Shown: positions 42,057 through 53,966 of the stretch, one piece after another
Layout: every line of letters begins with the position of its first letter
How positions within the stretch are numbered: the stretch's first letter is position 1
NCBI GenBank assembly: GCA_948146395.1
Contig: OX411558.1
Coordinates: 49,339,122-49,403,121 of the forward strand
Origin: Fragum whitleyi
Lineage: Eukaryota > Mollusca > Bivalvia > Cardiida > Cardiidae
Length of the DNA stretch: 64,000 nt
Direction: 5' to 3'
The notes under the pieces: model-generated
Told to the model about the DNA's origin: nothing
Seen by the model: the letters and a program-made list of their open reading frames with translations, nothing else
Databases searched by the model: none
Program-made: the position numbers and the translations under genes

Positions 42057-43245
42057 TTTTTCGTCCGGCGTCCGTCCGTCGTCCGTCAACAATTTCTTTA
42101 AACGACATCTTCTTTACCACTAGGCCAATTAATACCAAATTTTACAGAAATATTGCTTAGGTGGTCCCCTTCCAAATAAGCTAAAAGAAATGAAATCCAC
42201 GAAAAACCCTGGTTGCTATGGCAACAAAAGATGAAATTATAAGAAAATTTTAAAAATTTCTCAACCAGGAGTCCTACAGACTTAAAATTTGGCATGGATG
42301 ATCAGTTCATAGACCAGAATGAAAATAGCTGAAATCATATCTGTTCGGCCACCAGGGGGAGCGTAGTACTTTTGGTTAATTTTGTAATCTTGAACCTACT
42401 TCTCTTCGGAACCAGGAGCCCTACAGACTCGAAAATTAGCATGGATGATCAGCTTATAAACCTTAGTAAAAAAATTAAAATCATGACTGTTGGGCCACCA
42501 GGTGTAGACGGGATGGTAGCTTTTCAGAGCAATTCTTAAATCTTTAACCTTCTTCTGAAAAACCATGTGCCCTGCAGACTTGAAAAATGGCAAGGATGAT
42601 CAGCATATGGACCATAATTGGAATAGCTAAACCAAAACTGTTGGGCCATCAGGTGCGGAGCCAACGGGGGAAGGGGTAGTACTTTGATTGAAAAATTCAA
42701 ACCCATAACCTTCTTTGTCTGATCCAGAATCCCTACAGAATTTATATTTGACACGGATGCTCATAGACCATATTTTACATAGCTATAACCATGAATGTTT
42801 GGCTACCATGTGAAAAGCACAGGGGGAGAGAGTAGTATTTCGGTCAATTTTGAAATGTTTAACCTTCTTTTGACAGGCTTTAAATATGGCACGAGTCATC
42901 AGCTCATACACGTTAATCAAAATAGATATAGTCATGATTGTTTTGTGACCAGGGGCAAAGACCCAAGGGGAGGGGGTAGTGCTTTGTGGTAAATTTAACA
43001 ATCGTTAAAAATTCTACCGAACCAGAATTCCTACAGCTTTTTCATTTGATATAGAATAATCAGCTCATAGACCTTAATTTAAACAGCTATTATGACTGTT
43101 GGGCCACCAGGTGCGGAGCAACAGGGGGAGATGGGTAGTTCTTCAGGTCTTTTAACTTTATCATCTGAATCAAAAGTAATGCAAGTTACCCTTAGGTGCT
43201 TTGACTCAGGTGAGCGGACCAGGGCCAAAGGCCCTCTTGTTTGCT
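42057..43245 (-). mobile_element. Tandem-repeat element (14498 family), minus-strand copy
   Basis: Starts with GTCCGGCGTCCGTCCGTCGT, then GTTGCTATGGCAAC and about six diverged units (CAGGTGCGGAGC, GGGGGAGGGGGTAGT, GACTTGAAAATTGG-type). The right end GACTCAGGTGAGCGGACCAG then GGCCAAAGGCCCTCTTGT is the complement of the 5' terminus, including its GGCC hairpin. The 3' hairpin is missing at 42057, where a poly-T run occurs. Confidence 0.7.
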
Positions 43246-43679
43246 TTACTGTTTCGGTCGGCATCAGACCATCAACAGTTAACAGGATTTTTGTTTGTGC
43301 GTTTTATTTATGTCTTACCATCGTTTAATTCAATTTGGGATTCTCTCTAGTCTAGCTGGCCCTTACAATACCCGTGTCCAGCATCATCATAGGTAGAGAT
43401 AGTGGATCTTGCCTAAGTGTATGCGTGTTCGAGTTGAGCCCTCCTTCTTCGTCTCTTGCCTTTGAAAAGTGGCGACTTCTGTATCTGATTGTTTTTCACT
43501 GCGTTGACTGCAGGCACACAAGTAATAACTTGTTTCGAAAGTCTCTGTCTCGTAATTTTGCTTCCACTGCGTTGATTGTGTTGTTTATCTGTAAGGTTTT
43601 AGAGGGCAGTCTTCCACCAAACGTCTTTGGAAAGTTGATCTCCTTTGGTTAAGAGGCTAATGCGCATCTATTGTATGCT

Positions 43680-44754
43680 TCACATTTCTGTGTATCTGTG
43701 TTTGATGCAACATACTGCTTGCTCACTTAGTCTGATTTCTAATTGGTAAAACCAGTCTCCCTCGCCACCAATGCCGGAATAGACTAGAAAATCATGTGGA
43801 CAGAAGGAGCAGTTGCCCGAATAGCATTCAATGGTCGCTCGACACCCATCAGGTATCATTTTTAAGCACTTTGTTATATCTCCGTCTCCATGCTGTCTTA
43901 GTTGCGAAATAACTTTAAAACACCTGGACTTCAGATTCTTAGCAAATGCTGCCAGGGCTTGTTGTCTTGCCTGGTTGTTTGTACAGCCAGGGAACATGTC
44001 TTTACTCCAGACAGCTTTTCGGATCTGAGTGCTGCTCAGATGGTGAGGATCTGCCTGCCGCGACCCACTCCAGACTTCCCTAAGCTGGTCGTATAAGACT
44101 TGCATACTAAGCTAGGATTTCGCGTCGCCATCTGTTGACAGTGTTATGACCATGATGTCGTCTTTGTGCATTTGACTGCCTCTCTGAATAAGGTTCCATA
44201 TACCCATGATTTGCAGTACAACCAGTTTGCCCCCCTGGACATTGAACGTCAAACCCCTGATTTCGTAAGTATGCGCCTGTCCAACATAGCTTGTTTTGTA
44301 TCGCTAGTTCTACAACATACTTGAAGCTTGTGTGATTCGCCATAGCAACCCCATAGGACTGTGAAGCAGCTCGCCCAAGTTTATATGAAGACACCATCCT
44401 GTTAGCGTTATATCAGCAGTCAAAGGATTTATCGAACTGTCGCGGGTCCGCAGATCCAATGGTCTCGTTGTGCCGGATAACCATCTGCCTCTTTTCAGCC
44501 ATGTCGGCCTCATTTAGCTGGAGGGTCTTCTCTGATGCATGAACAGCCAGTTTCTGCAAGTGGCTTGGGGATGGGCGTGAAATGGCGAAAGGGCTCAAGA
44601 GCACGTTTGCCTTCTCCACCCCAATTGACGTATGCTGTAGAGCCGAGGCTAGCAAAAAAGTTAACGGTGGCTCCCTGCCACTTCCCGTTACATGGACGCT
44701 GGTAGGTAGTGCAGGTCTTTGAGAGGTATTGACAAGTTTTGTTTTTCTTTCCAC
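43680..44754 (-). pseudogene. Mutator-like transposase relic
   Basis: Three collinear minus-strand frames read in order: IGSADPRQFDKSFDC then a premature TGA; YNANR ... LGRAASQSYGVAMANHTSFK, NKLCWTGAYLRNQGFDVQCP, TGCTANHGYMEPYSE; and, after a frameshift, DDIMVITLSTDGDAKS then a stop, followed by WSGSRQADPHHLS, KAVWSKDMFPGC and CYSGNCSFCPHDFLVYSG. The STDGDA box is the kind of acidic catalytic motif expected in a MULE-type DDE transposase, and the GSADPRxFDxSFD ... DCTAN wording matches multicopy 'Mutator-like transposase' proteins that I know from invertebrates. At least two stops and one frameshift make it dead. No terminal inverted repeats were located. Confidence 0.6.
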
Positions 44755-45188
44755 TGTGAAGCTTTATATCAAGGCTTACAGTTTTCAGAAAGTTGCTGGT
44801 TGTCCGGAAAAACAGTGTTCATGATGGAAACCATCTTGTTGAGACTGACAATTCTGTTTCCAAGGTTTTCCAGACCATCTTCTTTCTTTTCAAGTCTACA
44901 AGATCTGCGAACAGGCTCTGACAATTTGCTGGTTGACTGCGCTGGAGACTGGTCTACATTGTAGCTTAGTACAGGCAGATTATTGGTATGACCTCGCTTT
45001 GTTGGTTGGTTGTCAGTTGTGAAACAAGATCCCAGCGGCTCGCTTCTTTCTGATTCCTTGTTTGGTCATACTAGTAGGGATATATTAGTTGCTATTCATA
45101 TTGAATGATAATGATTTCTCAGGCTTGTCATTTATAACCCTCTTGTAGGCTGACATTGTATAGAGAAACCGATGCCACCTGCCAAGGT

Positions 45189-46423
45189 CTAAAAAAAGGT
45201 TTGTTTCTGGTAACGCTTCGAAAAAAAGTTAGGTAGGGTAGGCACATTTTTTTTGTCATTGCATATGCTTCATCAAACACCGATTACGCAGGTCATCATT
45301 GCTTATTAAAAATCCTACTTGGTGCCTCAGGTTTCTGTATTTACTGAAGTTAATGCAACAACTCTGACAGCATGGTTTGTGTACCTGGTAGGAAGCCCTG
45401 AAGATGATTCTAATTATCTCACTTGACTTGCTTGTATATTTTTTCTTTGTAACTTTTAATGTATGCATAAATGTGTCGATATTTTCAGCACCTTATGGAA
45501 GATTGGCTAATGCATTTATATGCATTTATGATTTACATTTTTATGTGCATCTTTTATGATTTTAAAGTTGATTTTATTGGTACAAAGATAAAACAATGAA
45601 ATTCATTTTTGTTCAGTGTTTATTGTGCCCAGACCCATTACACATGAATGTCATTTGTCAATGGCATGTCCGATAAAGCAAACACTGTGACCCCAGATCA
45701 GACTGCTCCTACAGGAGAAGTATGATCAGGGCCCACAATGTTTGCATTTCTAAAGGGTGATTTATGAGCCTCATCATAACAAACCAGCCTTTTGCATATG
45801 TGCAGCTGATCAGTGCTTTTATTTTTTGCTATTCATAATGTCGAAGGCGTTTTTATTGGGTACTTGTTGGGACTGTTGATCGGTTGCAAATTCCTCTTCC
45901 TTGTCTGGTAAGCATACTAGTTTAATGAACCTCGTGTTAGGAAAGGACTGGAATACGCTTCCATATGGCATTGTATACATTGTATCACCAAGTTCTGTCC
46001 AGGGACCTTTTTCATTTTCAGCCAAAAACACGGCGTTGACACTTTCCATTTTACACCGGAATTTACTCTCAAATTTTTCAAAGGTTAGATTATGATTAAC
46101 AACGTTAAAGTATCGTTCAGCGGGCCCATGTAAACACTTTTCTCTAAAAATGTTAACGCCGTTCGACGCCATGCTTGCAAATTGTGTTTGAATGCGCGTA
46201 TACGATAAGGAATAAGACGCTTGCAAATAAAGTACAAACACCAATATCAATTTTCCGATGCGCCCAAGTGACATTGATAAAAAATGTTCCGGGTCGTTTC
46301 GGACCAAATTTTCGCTCCGGGTCATTTCGGCCAATTTTTTTTCTTTTTAAATTGCGAAAAAAGTTTAGGGTCGGGCGGCATTTTTTAGGTAGGGTCACGT
46401 TACCCGAAACATACCTTTTTTAG
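45189..46423. mobile_element. 1.2-kb element with 27-bp inverted ends, encloses a small ORF
   Basis: The left end CTAAAAAAAGGTTTGTTTCT then GGTAACGC (45189-45216) is the near-perfect reverse complement of the right end ending AACATACCTTTTTTAG (46398-46423). Just inside, AGTTAGGTAGGGTAGGC on the left and TTTTTTAGGTAGGGTCACG on the right repeat a GGTAGGGT motif. No convincing TSD is visible. Either this is a non-autonomous transposon that carries an ORF, or two related repeats flank a small gene by chance. Confidence 0.4.
45819..46274 (-). CDS. Hypothetical 151-residue protein with a signal-peptide-like N-terminus
   Basis: Open from ATG at 46274 to TAA at 45819. The N-terminus MSLGRIGKLILVFVLYLQ, then ASYSLSY, looks like a signal peptide or single membrane anchor. 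The rest has Cys residues in REKCLHGP, FRCKMES and KLVCLPD and a Glu/Gln/Asn-rich tail. An earlier in-frame ATG at 46334 would add 20 residues that derive from a repetitive GACCCGGA stretch, so the later start is preferred. AATAAA overlaps the stop region on this strand. I do not recognise the protein. It lies wholly inside the inverted-repeat element 45189-46423, so it could be element-encoded, captured, or a chance ORF. The lack of splice sites and its full openness are the main evidence. Confidence 0.35.
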   Translation of the reverse strand: MSLGRIGKLILVFVLYLQASYSLSYTRIQTQFASMASNGVNIFREKCLHGPAERYFNVVNHNLTFEKFESKFRCKMESVNAVFLAENEKGPWTELGDTMYTMPYGSVFQSFPNTRFIKLVCLPDKEEEFATDQQSQQVPNKNAFDIMNSKK

Positions 46424-47700
46424 GCCCAACTCTAATTTGCTCCCTATCCCATAGTAGGAGCTGCCAGACAGGCCATTTACCTGTTATTGGAAAATGGCTT
46501 CATAAGAGTTAAGCCCATGACCCAGTCCCTACCCTACTAGTAGTGAACTAAATATTGGTAAATAAGCTATACTATATCAATATTCAAGATTTTGCGGTAA
46601 CTTGCACTTGAAAGTGTGGGAAAAAAAATAATATTGTTTTTTTTTTTACATAGCCGGAGAGCGTATTTTTGCTCAAAGTTTGTCGAAATTTCACAGAATA
46701 AATGTTACTGAGCTGGTCAAATTTGACCAAGAAAGCCCCATATTGCGTTCAAAATGTTTCCCTGCATGAGCAACTTACAAAACTTTTTATTTGAACTCAA
46801 AGAAAAATTTGAAAAAGATATAGCAGTTTTAATTTTAGTCCTAGGAAGCTAAAAAAGGGATTTTTTCCCTCGTTTTAGCTATATTACCACTCCTGTTTTA
46901 AACGCTCCAAGTGAAATACACATTATTCCAGCTATTAAAAATGAGGATAACTTTGCTAAGAAATGACCAAGAAACAAAATGAAATCAATATTTGATGCTT
47001 TTATTTAAAAGTAAAATTTATACAGGAGTGACCTCACTGGAATTTACTTTAGGAGGTCGTCTTATGGTAAAAGTAGATCCTAGGAAAAATATAGTACCAG
47101 AAAGACAGTTTTGGGTGTAAACCAGCTGTAAATGCAATTTCTCTTTTAATTGTTTGGTAATTATACACCTATTCTGCTGTCTGAAAGTGCGTTTAATGCC
47201 AGGTCTTCCAGTTTTGATGGTGCACAAAAATTGGATGTGATTCGGCGACAAGCAATTTTCTCAGTTGGAAATCAGACAGTGCCTTTTTCACCGTGTTGTA
47301 AGATGTCGGTTAGGTTTGTGCAGTCAATCAAAGACTGGCGACAACGAAACAGCATGAGAGGTAGGTGTCTTAGTTGTTCATCGATAATTTTCTTAATAGA
47401 CGTTTCATGACTTCATATTGATATCATTTTACATGAGAAATCTATACCTATCAACGGTTCCATATATCAAACTACTAGTGTTGCCATATCGCCGTCGGTC
47501 GTTGTGCAAACACAGCCCAACTCAGAAATTTTTTTTCGAAGCGAGAAACTTGTCTTTTTAAGCATGATTATATAATAATCAGCGAACTAGGAAACATAAT
47601 ATTGCTGTAACTTGGATGTTTTTAATGTGCCCTTTCCTATGTTTACGGCTATTTTAAACATAATTATTCAGAATGGCCACAAACGCTGTGTTTAGAAAAT
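46424..47700. other. No firmly supported gene
   Basis: AT-rich. On the minus strand near 47170-47350 there is an exon-like reading (CTNLTDILQHGEKGTV, stop, FPTEKIACRRITSNFCAPSK, LEDLALNALSDSRIG) with a single in-frame TGA and no clear splice sites. It could be a decayed exon downstream of the zinc-finger exon at 47822-48038. Confidence 0.35.
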
Positions 47701-47702
47701 GA

Positions 47703-47845
47703 TCATACAACGGTGCAGTCACAGTGAAAATGTGCAGACACAACGGTGCAGTTTCTGTGTGTTGTGAACGGTGTAGTTATTATTTTTATAACAAATTGTG
47801 AACGGTGTAGACATAAAGCAATTATTGTGAACGGTGCAGACATGA
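47703..47845. repeat. Irregular GTGAACGGTGCAG repeat
   Basis: The motif (G/A)CGGTG(C/T)AG recurs five to six times at uneven spacing, with GTGAACGGTG(C/T)AGACAT(A/G)AAGCAA in the last two. A minor local repeat next to the zinc-finger exon. Confidence 0.6.
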
Positions 47846-48038
47846 AGCAATACAGAACTTGTTATTTCTCAAATGCCCCTTCTCCATCAACTTCTTACCG
47901 CAGTGTTCACAGTTGTGGATGTATTTTTCTTTGTGCTTCATCTTGTGACGTCTCAGCCAACTAACAGTCTTGAAGTTTTTGCCACATACTGGGCAGAGCT
48001 TGGCATCCTCATAGAAAGACTCTTTCATTGGATTGATT
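47822..48038 (-). CDS. C2H2 zinc-finger exon, partial
   Basis: On the minus strand an acceptor-like TTTTATTATTTTTCAG ends just before the exon. The reading INPMKESFYEDAKLCPVCGK continues through FKTVSWLRRHKMKHKEKY to HNCEHCGKKLMEKGHLR. One complete finger (C-x2-C-x12-H-x4-H spacing approximately) and the start of a second are visible; the second lacks its last histidine because the frame ends NNKFCIASCLHRSQ, stop. The tail overlaps the repeat at 47703-47845, so the natural 3' end or donor may have been lost. It could be one exon of a host zinc-finger gene or a decayed transposon-linked finger. Confidence 0.45.
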
Positions 48039-48679
48039 CTGAAAAATAATAAAAGTGGTTTTGTTATTGCAAAGGTTTGGTTTGATGTGCAATGTTAACC
48101 GAGAAGATAGTAGTATCATGATTATTCAAAAACTATCATGATATAAAAAACTTTCATGAAGAATATATTATTTTGATCATAATTTTTCATGACACATACT
48201 TTCAGCATCTATCTATCTGTTTTCATTTTCAATTGTTTTGTTTTATAGACACTTTCTCTTAGACTAAAACTCAATTAACCTCAATTAAAAAAATCTCATT
48301 TTTACCACGGTGTTTGCTGCCATTCTCAATGAACTTTCAGTACTTTGCTTGCAATTTAGCCACAATCCTTAATATTTTTTGTATAGTTCCAATTGTAGTA
48401 TTTAACTAGGCGTTCAAATAAGAGGTTTTGGGCAACAGACTGCCAGTAAAACCTGTTTATACACTGATTTTGCAACATTTTCGCTGTAATCAAAATCAAG
48501 GTTCGACCAAAAAAAGCCCTTATTTCTGCCGGACTAAGAATTTTTCTTAATAGGGTCCTTCGATTACCCTTTCCCATTAAGTTATGTAAATAGCATGACA
48601 AAATCCGGCTTATGATTAATAAGAATCATCGATGAGTTAGATCTGACGTATTGTTCACGTAATTTGTCTATTTGTTAAA

Positions 48680-48875
48680 ATGGGATTTATAAGCCGCTTC
48701 AACAAGCTTTCGGTTATATCGCGCCGGCTGGAGCATCCAACAATAGATCTCTGCTAGCCTCAGACTACTTTCCCACATAGGTTTTAGATTACCAAGTATT
48801 TGGTGGGAGACTGATTAATCTGAAAGGATGCCTGTCGTCATCGGAGATCGTACCCGGGACCATTAGATTGACGGT
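48680..48875 (-). mobile_element. Degenerate SINE
   Basis: The reverse strand retains GCTCCAGCCGGCGCGATATA, CGAAAGCTTGTTGAAGCGGC, a head-side TCCCACCAAATACTTGG and a B-box-like GGTACGATCTCCG. It is shorter and more decayed than the copy at 13111. Confidence 0.55.
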
Positions 48876-48884
48876 CCTCCTGAA

Positions 48885-49375
48885 CCACTGGGCCGATTTC
48901 TATGAAAATTTGCCAGAATGTCAGAATGTTCCTTGGGTGACCCTTTTAAAAAAATGTGCACGTAATTTTGATTTGCCCATAAATATGGGCGTGGCAGGGC
49001 GGGGCTTTTTTAGCCCGAAATCTTTGAACGTTCACTGAACCATTGGACCATTAAAAAAAAAAACACTGAACCATTGGGCCGATTTCAATGAAACTTTACC
49101 AGAATGTTCCTTGTGTGACCCTTTTCAAAAATTGTTCAAAAATTATGATTGGCCCTTAATTATAGTCGTGACACGGGGTGGGGCTTATTTTGAGTCTCCT
49201 TTATAATGCATGTTTTGGCATGGTCTATTTACACTTTAAATTTTTGGAATAACATTTCCTTTTCAACAATTAGGCAAATGTGAATGATCCTTGCCTGAAA
49301 ATTACTAGGATGAGAGCAACTAAACCAATAAAGTTCAGGTGGGCGGTTTAGGGCCATCCTGGTCCTCTTAGCCTC
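48885..49375 (-). repeat. Tandem-repeat element fragment (family of 1-468)
   Basis: About three units with CTGAACCATTGGGCCGATTT, ACTTTACCAGAATGTTCC and AAATATGGGCGTGGCAGGGC, ending AGTTCAGGTGGGCGGTTTAG then GGCCATCCTGGTCCTCTT, the 5' terminus in reverse. Confidence 0.6.
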
Positions 49376-49897
49376 CTATTGAAATAACTTACTCTGGACC
49401 AAAATTACAGTCATTGCCTTGTCAAGGTCAAGGAAGTATAAATCAACAAGCTGATTTTTTTTCAAAGAGTCATTTCGATCTATCACTTTGACGTACGTCA
49501 AAATCACTGAGGAAAATGCAGACAATTTTATATTTCCTTCATTTTCATCTGTGTGATTCAATCTTAGTATTGCCATCAAAGAGTAGCTGATGTTGCCTAC
49601 TTCCGTTTTCATACTGCAAATGTTAAACGAATGAATTGGCAGTCATTTTCAATCAGAACGGATTGATTGCAAGAAATGAAATTGGCATTATCCTTAACAC
49701 ATATCAAAATACAATTTGCAACCTTGGACCGATCACTGTAGATAGGCACTGTAGCACAAAGTTTATGGGCGGTATGTCTTGCAATCCTTCTTAGACTGGT
49801 GTTGGGTGTTGATGAAAGAACTTTTCTTTCATCATATGTTCGAAATGATAGGTGTTAGAATTCGTATTTGGCATTAAATTTTACTCCAAGCTCATTT
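49376..49897. other. No supported gene
   Basis: A minus-strand open frame of 78 residues (49376-49612) has no homology that I recognise and no clear splice sites. The rest is AT-rich. Confidence 0.4.
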
Positions 49898-50250
49898 TTA
49901 GCTCCTCTGGTCGAAGGCCACTGGGGCTTTTGTCATGGCGCTGTACCCGTCGTCCGTCTGTGCGTCCGGTCGCAAACATTTTCTTTAAAAATCTTTTCCT
50001 CCTCAGAATGTACTGGATGAATTTCAGCCAAACTACACAGGGATGATCCTTGGATGACCCTCTTTCAAAGTTGTTAAAGACATCTTGATCCATTGAAAAA
50101 AAAGGATTTATTAGGCGTGGCTAATTTCCAAATATGGAAGAAAGTGATTTTTCTCTGATTCTAATTGATGGATACCAATTACATGAGTGATCCTTTATAA
50201 AGCCTGTCTGATCTCGGGATACAAGACAACTTTTCCGTGGACATATACAT
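49898..50250 (-). repeat. Interspersed repeat family J, copy 2
   Basis: TTTTTAGCTCCTCTGGTCGA, GGCTTTTGTCATGGCGCTGT, a GTCGTCCGTC stutter, then the TGGATGAATTTCAGCCAAAC body. Matches 1596 and 59486. Confidence 0.6.
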
Positions 50251-50537
50251 TTTTCTTTTCAGAGAAAAAAGTGAAGAGTAGCTGAGTGTAAGCAGCAGAA
50301 AACTCATGGTGTCTGAATGTCAACTTTTGCAGTTTTTTACCACAAGCCCTTTGTATGGATCACAATCAACACCATCAATCAAACAGGTGATTGGTTCCAT
50401 GTGCAGAATTGAAGAACAAATATGTGCTGCATGTAACTACAGTATGACATGAGACAGTCAACCAACAATAAGAGCTATACCGGACAGCAATATACTTATG
50501 TCTGCATCCATACTATTTTCTGGATATTTTCTCTTTT

Positions 50538-50865
50538 TTTAGCTCACCTGAGCACGAATGGTCAGCTATTCTGATCGTCCAATGTCCGTCGTCCGCATTT
50601 ACTTTTATAATCTTCTGCTCCTAACCGGTGGGCTAATCTTGGTCAACTAGGCAGGGATGTTTCTTGGGTCAAGCTCTACCAAAGTTGTTCACATAAATGA
50701 AATCCAACCTCAACTTTCCCTTAACCCTTAACTTAAATTATGAAAATTGGAAAATCTTCAAAAATCTTCTTCTCTAAAACCAGAAGGCAGGCAGCTGTCA
50801 TGGTACGTAGCATCATCTAGTGGACCTCTACCAAGTTTGTACATATCAAGACCCTATGGTCATAT
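50538..50865 (-). repeat. Tandem-repeat element fragment
   Basis: Begins TTTTTTAGCTCACCTGAGCA and then CCAATGTCCGTCGTCCGC, with diverged units after. It is cut at its right side by the 5' break of the L1/Tx1-like relic. Confidence 0.5.
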
Positions 50866-52801
50866 TTGGGCTCCATTGGTGAAAATACACGATTGGTCTA
50901 CGATATCATGCAATACTGTGAAGATAAAAAAAAGCAGGACTACTCATGTTAATAGATTTTGAAAAAGCGTTCGACTCTTTTGAATTTAGATTCATTGAAA
51001 ACACACTTTCATTCTTCAATTTTGGAGAAATGATAAAAAAATGGATAAGGCTATTTCTATATGATACCGAAGTTTGTGTACAATTAAATGGATTTTTATC
51101 GGATTACTATACAGTTAAACGCGGCTGTAGACAGGATGTTCCTTTATCTCCTTATATTTTTATCCTTTGTGCTCAAATTCTAAATTATAAGATAAAGAAG
51201 TGCAAGAATATCACTGGTATAAAAGTAAATGGAGAAGAATATATAATCTCCCAATTTGCAGATGATACAACATTATTGCTAGATGGACCAGAAAAAAGTT
51301 TAAATGCTGTTTTGGAAACACTCAATGATTTCACCAATTTATCTGGTCTTAAAGTAAATTTTGACAAAACAAAAGTAATATGGATTGGGGCAAAGAAATA
51401 TAGCACCCATTCTATTAAAACAAGGTGGAAACTCTCTTGGGGAGAAACACAATTTAAATTACTTGGAATTAATTTTGATGTTAATTTAAGTAATATTCTC
51501 TTTCTAAATGTTGAAAGAAAAGTTAAGAACATAAAAAAATGTATAAGCTATTGGAAAAAACGTAAGTTAAATCCTCTTGGTAGAATAACAGTCGTTAAAA
51601 CACTTCTCTTACCATTACTTACACACCTTTTCATAAGTTTACCCACACCTGATAATGCTTTTATAAAAAAATTGCAATAGTCTTTCAATAAGTACATTTG
51701 GGATGGTAAACCAAAAAAAACAACACAGTTGCTATTAAAGATCACATAGATGGGGGACTAAAACTACCTGAAATTGAAAGTTTCATTCATTCAATGAAAG
51801 TGAAGTGGTTGAAAAATATCGTATTAACTAGTGAAAATACTCGTTATCGCCTTGCCCAAAACTTTATTGATATGGAAAAAGTAATAAACTTGGGAACAGA
51901 CTACTGCAATGGATTGATAAAAAAAGATTAAAAATATGTTTTGGCAAGATGTTTTGAAAGCGTATGCTATCTACATGGACAAATTCACGTTTAAAGACTA
52001 CCAGGATATATTAAATTCCCCTATTTTCTTTAATAGACATGTACTTATCGATTTGAAGTCAGTATATTATAAAATTCTTTATGAAAAGGGTTTTCGATTA
52101 ATTAAAGACCTACTGCTTCCTGATGGTAATTTTGTGAGTTTAGCTACTGTACAAAACCAGACAGGTACTAAAGTAAATTTTTTAACCTACATAGGTATTC
52201 AAAAAGCTATAAATTCCTTTTTATGTAAACATAAATTTGAAAAAAAAACCTAGCATTCTCAAAGAATATCACAATCCTAGTATAACCTGTTACTTTAGAC
52301 CAATATTAACTAATAAAAAATGCCAACAGTACGTTTACAAAATACTAATAGATAATGTTGAAATTCCCACAAGCAAAAGTAAATGGCTTTCCATTTACTC
52401 AGATATGAAAAATAGTTGGAATAATATATATACAAATGTTTTTTCAAATAACCGAAGATAGATATCTATAGTGGTTACAGTTAAGAATTGTCCACAGAAT
52501 CCTACCCACAAATACACTTCTCTTTAAAATGAAATTATCAGAAACTAATATGTGCAGTTTCTGTGAATTAAGTGTTGAATCCCTAATCCACTTGTTTTAT
52601 GAATGCATTAAAGTTAAACCTTTGATCATTGAAACAATCAGAAATATTTTTTTACCTAATTTCCATCATAATTGTCAAGACGTCATGTTAGGATGTGGTG
52701 AAAGACTAGTGAAAATCGATATCACTTTTCTCTTATTTAAGAAATATATATACACTTGTAAACAGAATGGAATAACCCCTTCTATAAGAGGATATATATA
52801 G
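50866..52801 (+). pseudogene. L1/Tx1-like LINE relic, reverse transcriptase and C-terminus
   Basis: A different LINE from copies A to G. The reading starts GSIGENTRLVYDIMQYCEDK, shifts frame in an A8 run at 50926-50933, then AGLLMLIDFEKAFDSFEFRF, QDVPLSPYIFILC, and the catalytic box QFADDTTLLLDG, followed by LSGLKVNFDKTKVIWIG. After a TAG at 51679 comes FNKYIWDGKPKK. Later open pieces (51936-52253, 52237-52461, 52529-52801) give the C-terminal domain with CSFCELSVESLIHLFYEC. The FADD box, GLKVNFDKTK phrase and NKYIWDGK motif are typical of L1/Tx1 elements. The endonuclease and ORF1 are missing (5' truncated), and several frameshifts kill it. Confidence 0.75.
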
Positions 52802-53106
52802 AATCAAAGAGTGAAAAGGCTATTTTTCTTGATCCTGGGTGAAATCATTCCATGAAATTGATCTCATATAGAAATTATCTAATTGTTGAAATCTGCCTAT
52901 TTAATTTAACAGAGGTCAAAGAGACTCAGCCAATCATGGTCCTCTTGTTATTTCTTTTTTTACACTGTTTCCCTTTTACAAAATGCACAATTTTGTTACA
53001 TTCCATTCCGCCTTACATACATCCGAGGTTGCAGATTACGGAAATGGCCGAGTGATGTTGCGAATGGCATTGATTGCCATTGAACTTTCATCTTTGGGCA
53101 ATCTTT

Positions 53107-53494
53107 GATTCATGGTTTCATTCAGGAAGTCTGGAGGAACAGCTGGACTGATCCTGCCAATATTCATAATAAATTATATTCTGTTCGTCAAGATCTTGGC
53201 GATTGGTTGCCTGGTTACAGGTCTAACCGTCGCGAAGAACTTATTTTGACCCGTTTACGCATTGGCCATACACACCTGACGTACTCCTACCTTTTAAAAG
53301 GAGAAGATATGCCAGTGTGTATCCCATGTGATGCTCCTCTTACTGTCAAGCATATATTTTTAGAATGTTTAGACTTTGCTTTTATTAGAGACCGATTTTT
53401 TAAAGTAGACAGTATGAAGGACCTGTTTAACAATGTAAAAGTTGAACAGATTTTTGATTTCCTGAAGGCCATTAATTTGTTTAGTAAAATTTAA
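53107..53494 (+). pseudogene. LINE G ORF2 C-terminal remnant
   Basis: About 129 codons are open, from IHGFIQEVWRNSWTDPANIH to FLKAINLFSKI. The CCHC motif CIPCDAPLTVKHIFLEC is intact. The wording is closest to copy B (HGFIQEVWRNSWTDPSN), so the fragment derives from the B/D lineage. It has no catalytic domain. Confidence 0.9.
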
Positions 53495-53786
53495 CCCGAG
53501 ATTCTTTTGATTTCATCTTCATCTGATTTTAGTTATTTTTGATTGATCTTTTGATCATTATTTCCTTTTAGACTTGTTTGATTGATCTTTTGATTATTAT
53601 TTCCTTTTAGACTTGTAATCATTTCCTTACATTTTTACCATCTTACCACGATTTGTTTTATAATGTTATAACTAGTTAAGTATTTAATGTATGATTGGCC
53701 ATCTTTTCTTACAATAAGTTAATTTTCAATGTTTTGCGCCCAACATGACCTTAGTTGTTGACGGGCCATAAAACAGCATTCATTCA
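53107..53786 (+). mobile_element. LINE fragment G, 5'-truncated, with 13-bp TSD
   Basis: The TSD TTGGGCAATCTTT lies at 53094-53106 and 53787-53799. It contains the last part of ORF2, a 3' UTR with a 48-bp tandem duplication (GATCTTTTGAT(C/T)ATTATTTCC, 53541-53617), and the family 3' end GCGCCCAACATGACCTTAG with an ATTC tail. It sits just beyond the L1/Tx1-like relic. Confidence 0.9.
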
Positions 53787-53966
53787 TTGGGCAATCTTTA
53801 AATAAGATAATAAAAAAAATAGATGAAATGTATTCCTTAATTTCTGGTGACGAGGTTATTGAAATTTGGGATCAAATATTACAACTTTTATTATTATGTC
53901 TGAAATATTTTCTCAAATGCATTTTCCCAAACTGTATTAAATTCAAAGCGCAATGCATCATTTGAT

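Noticed and set aside
53115..53786. LINE fragment G as the 3' end of the neighbouring L1/Tx1-like relic
   Set aside because: Its ORF2 wording, CCHC motif and ATTC tail match the I/Nimb-like family, and it has its own 13-bp TSD.
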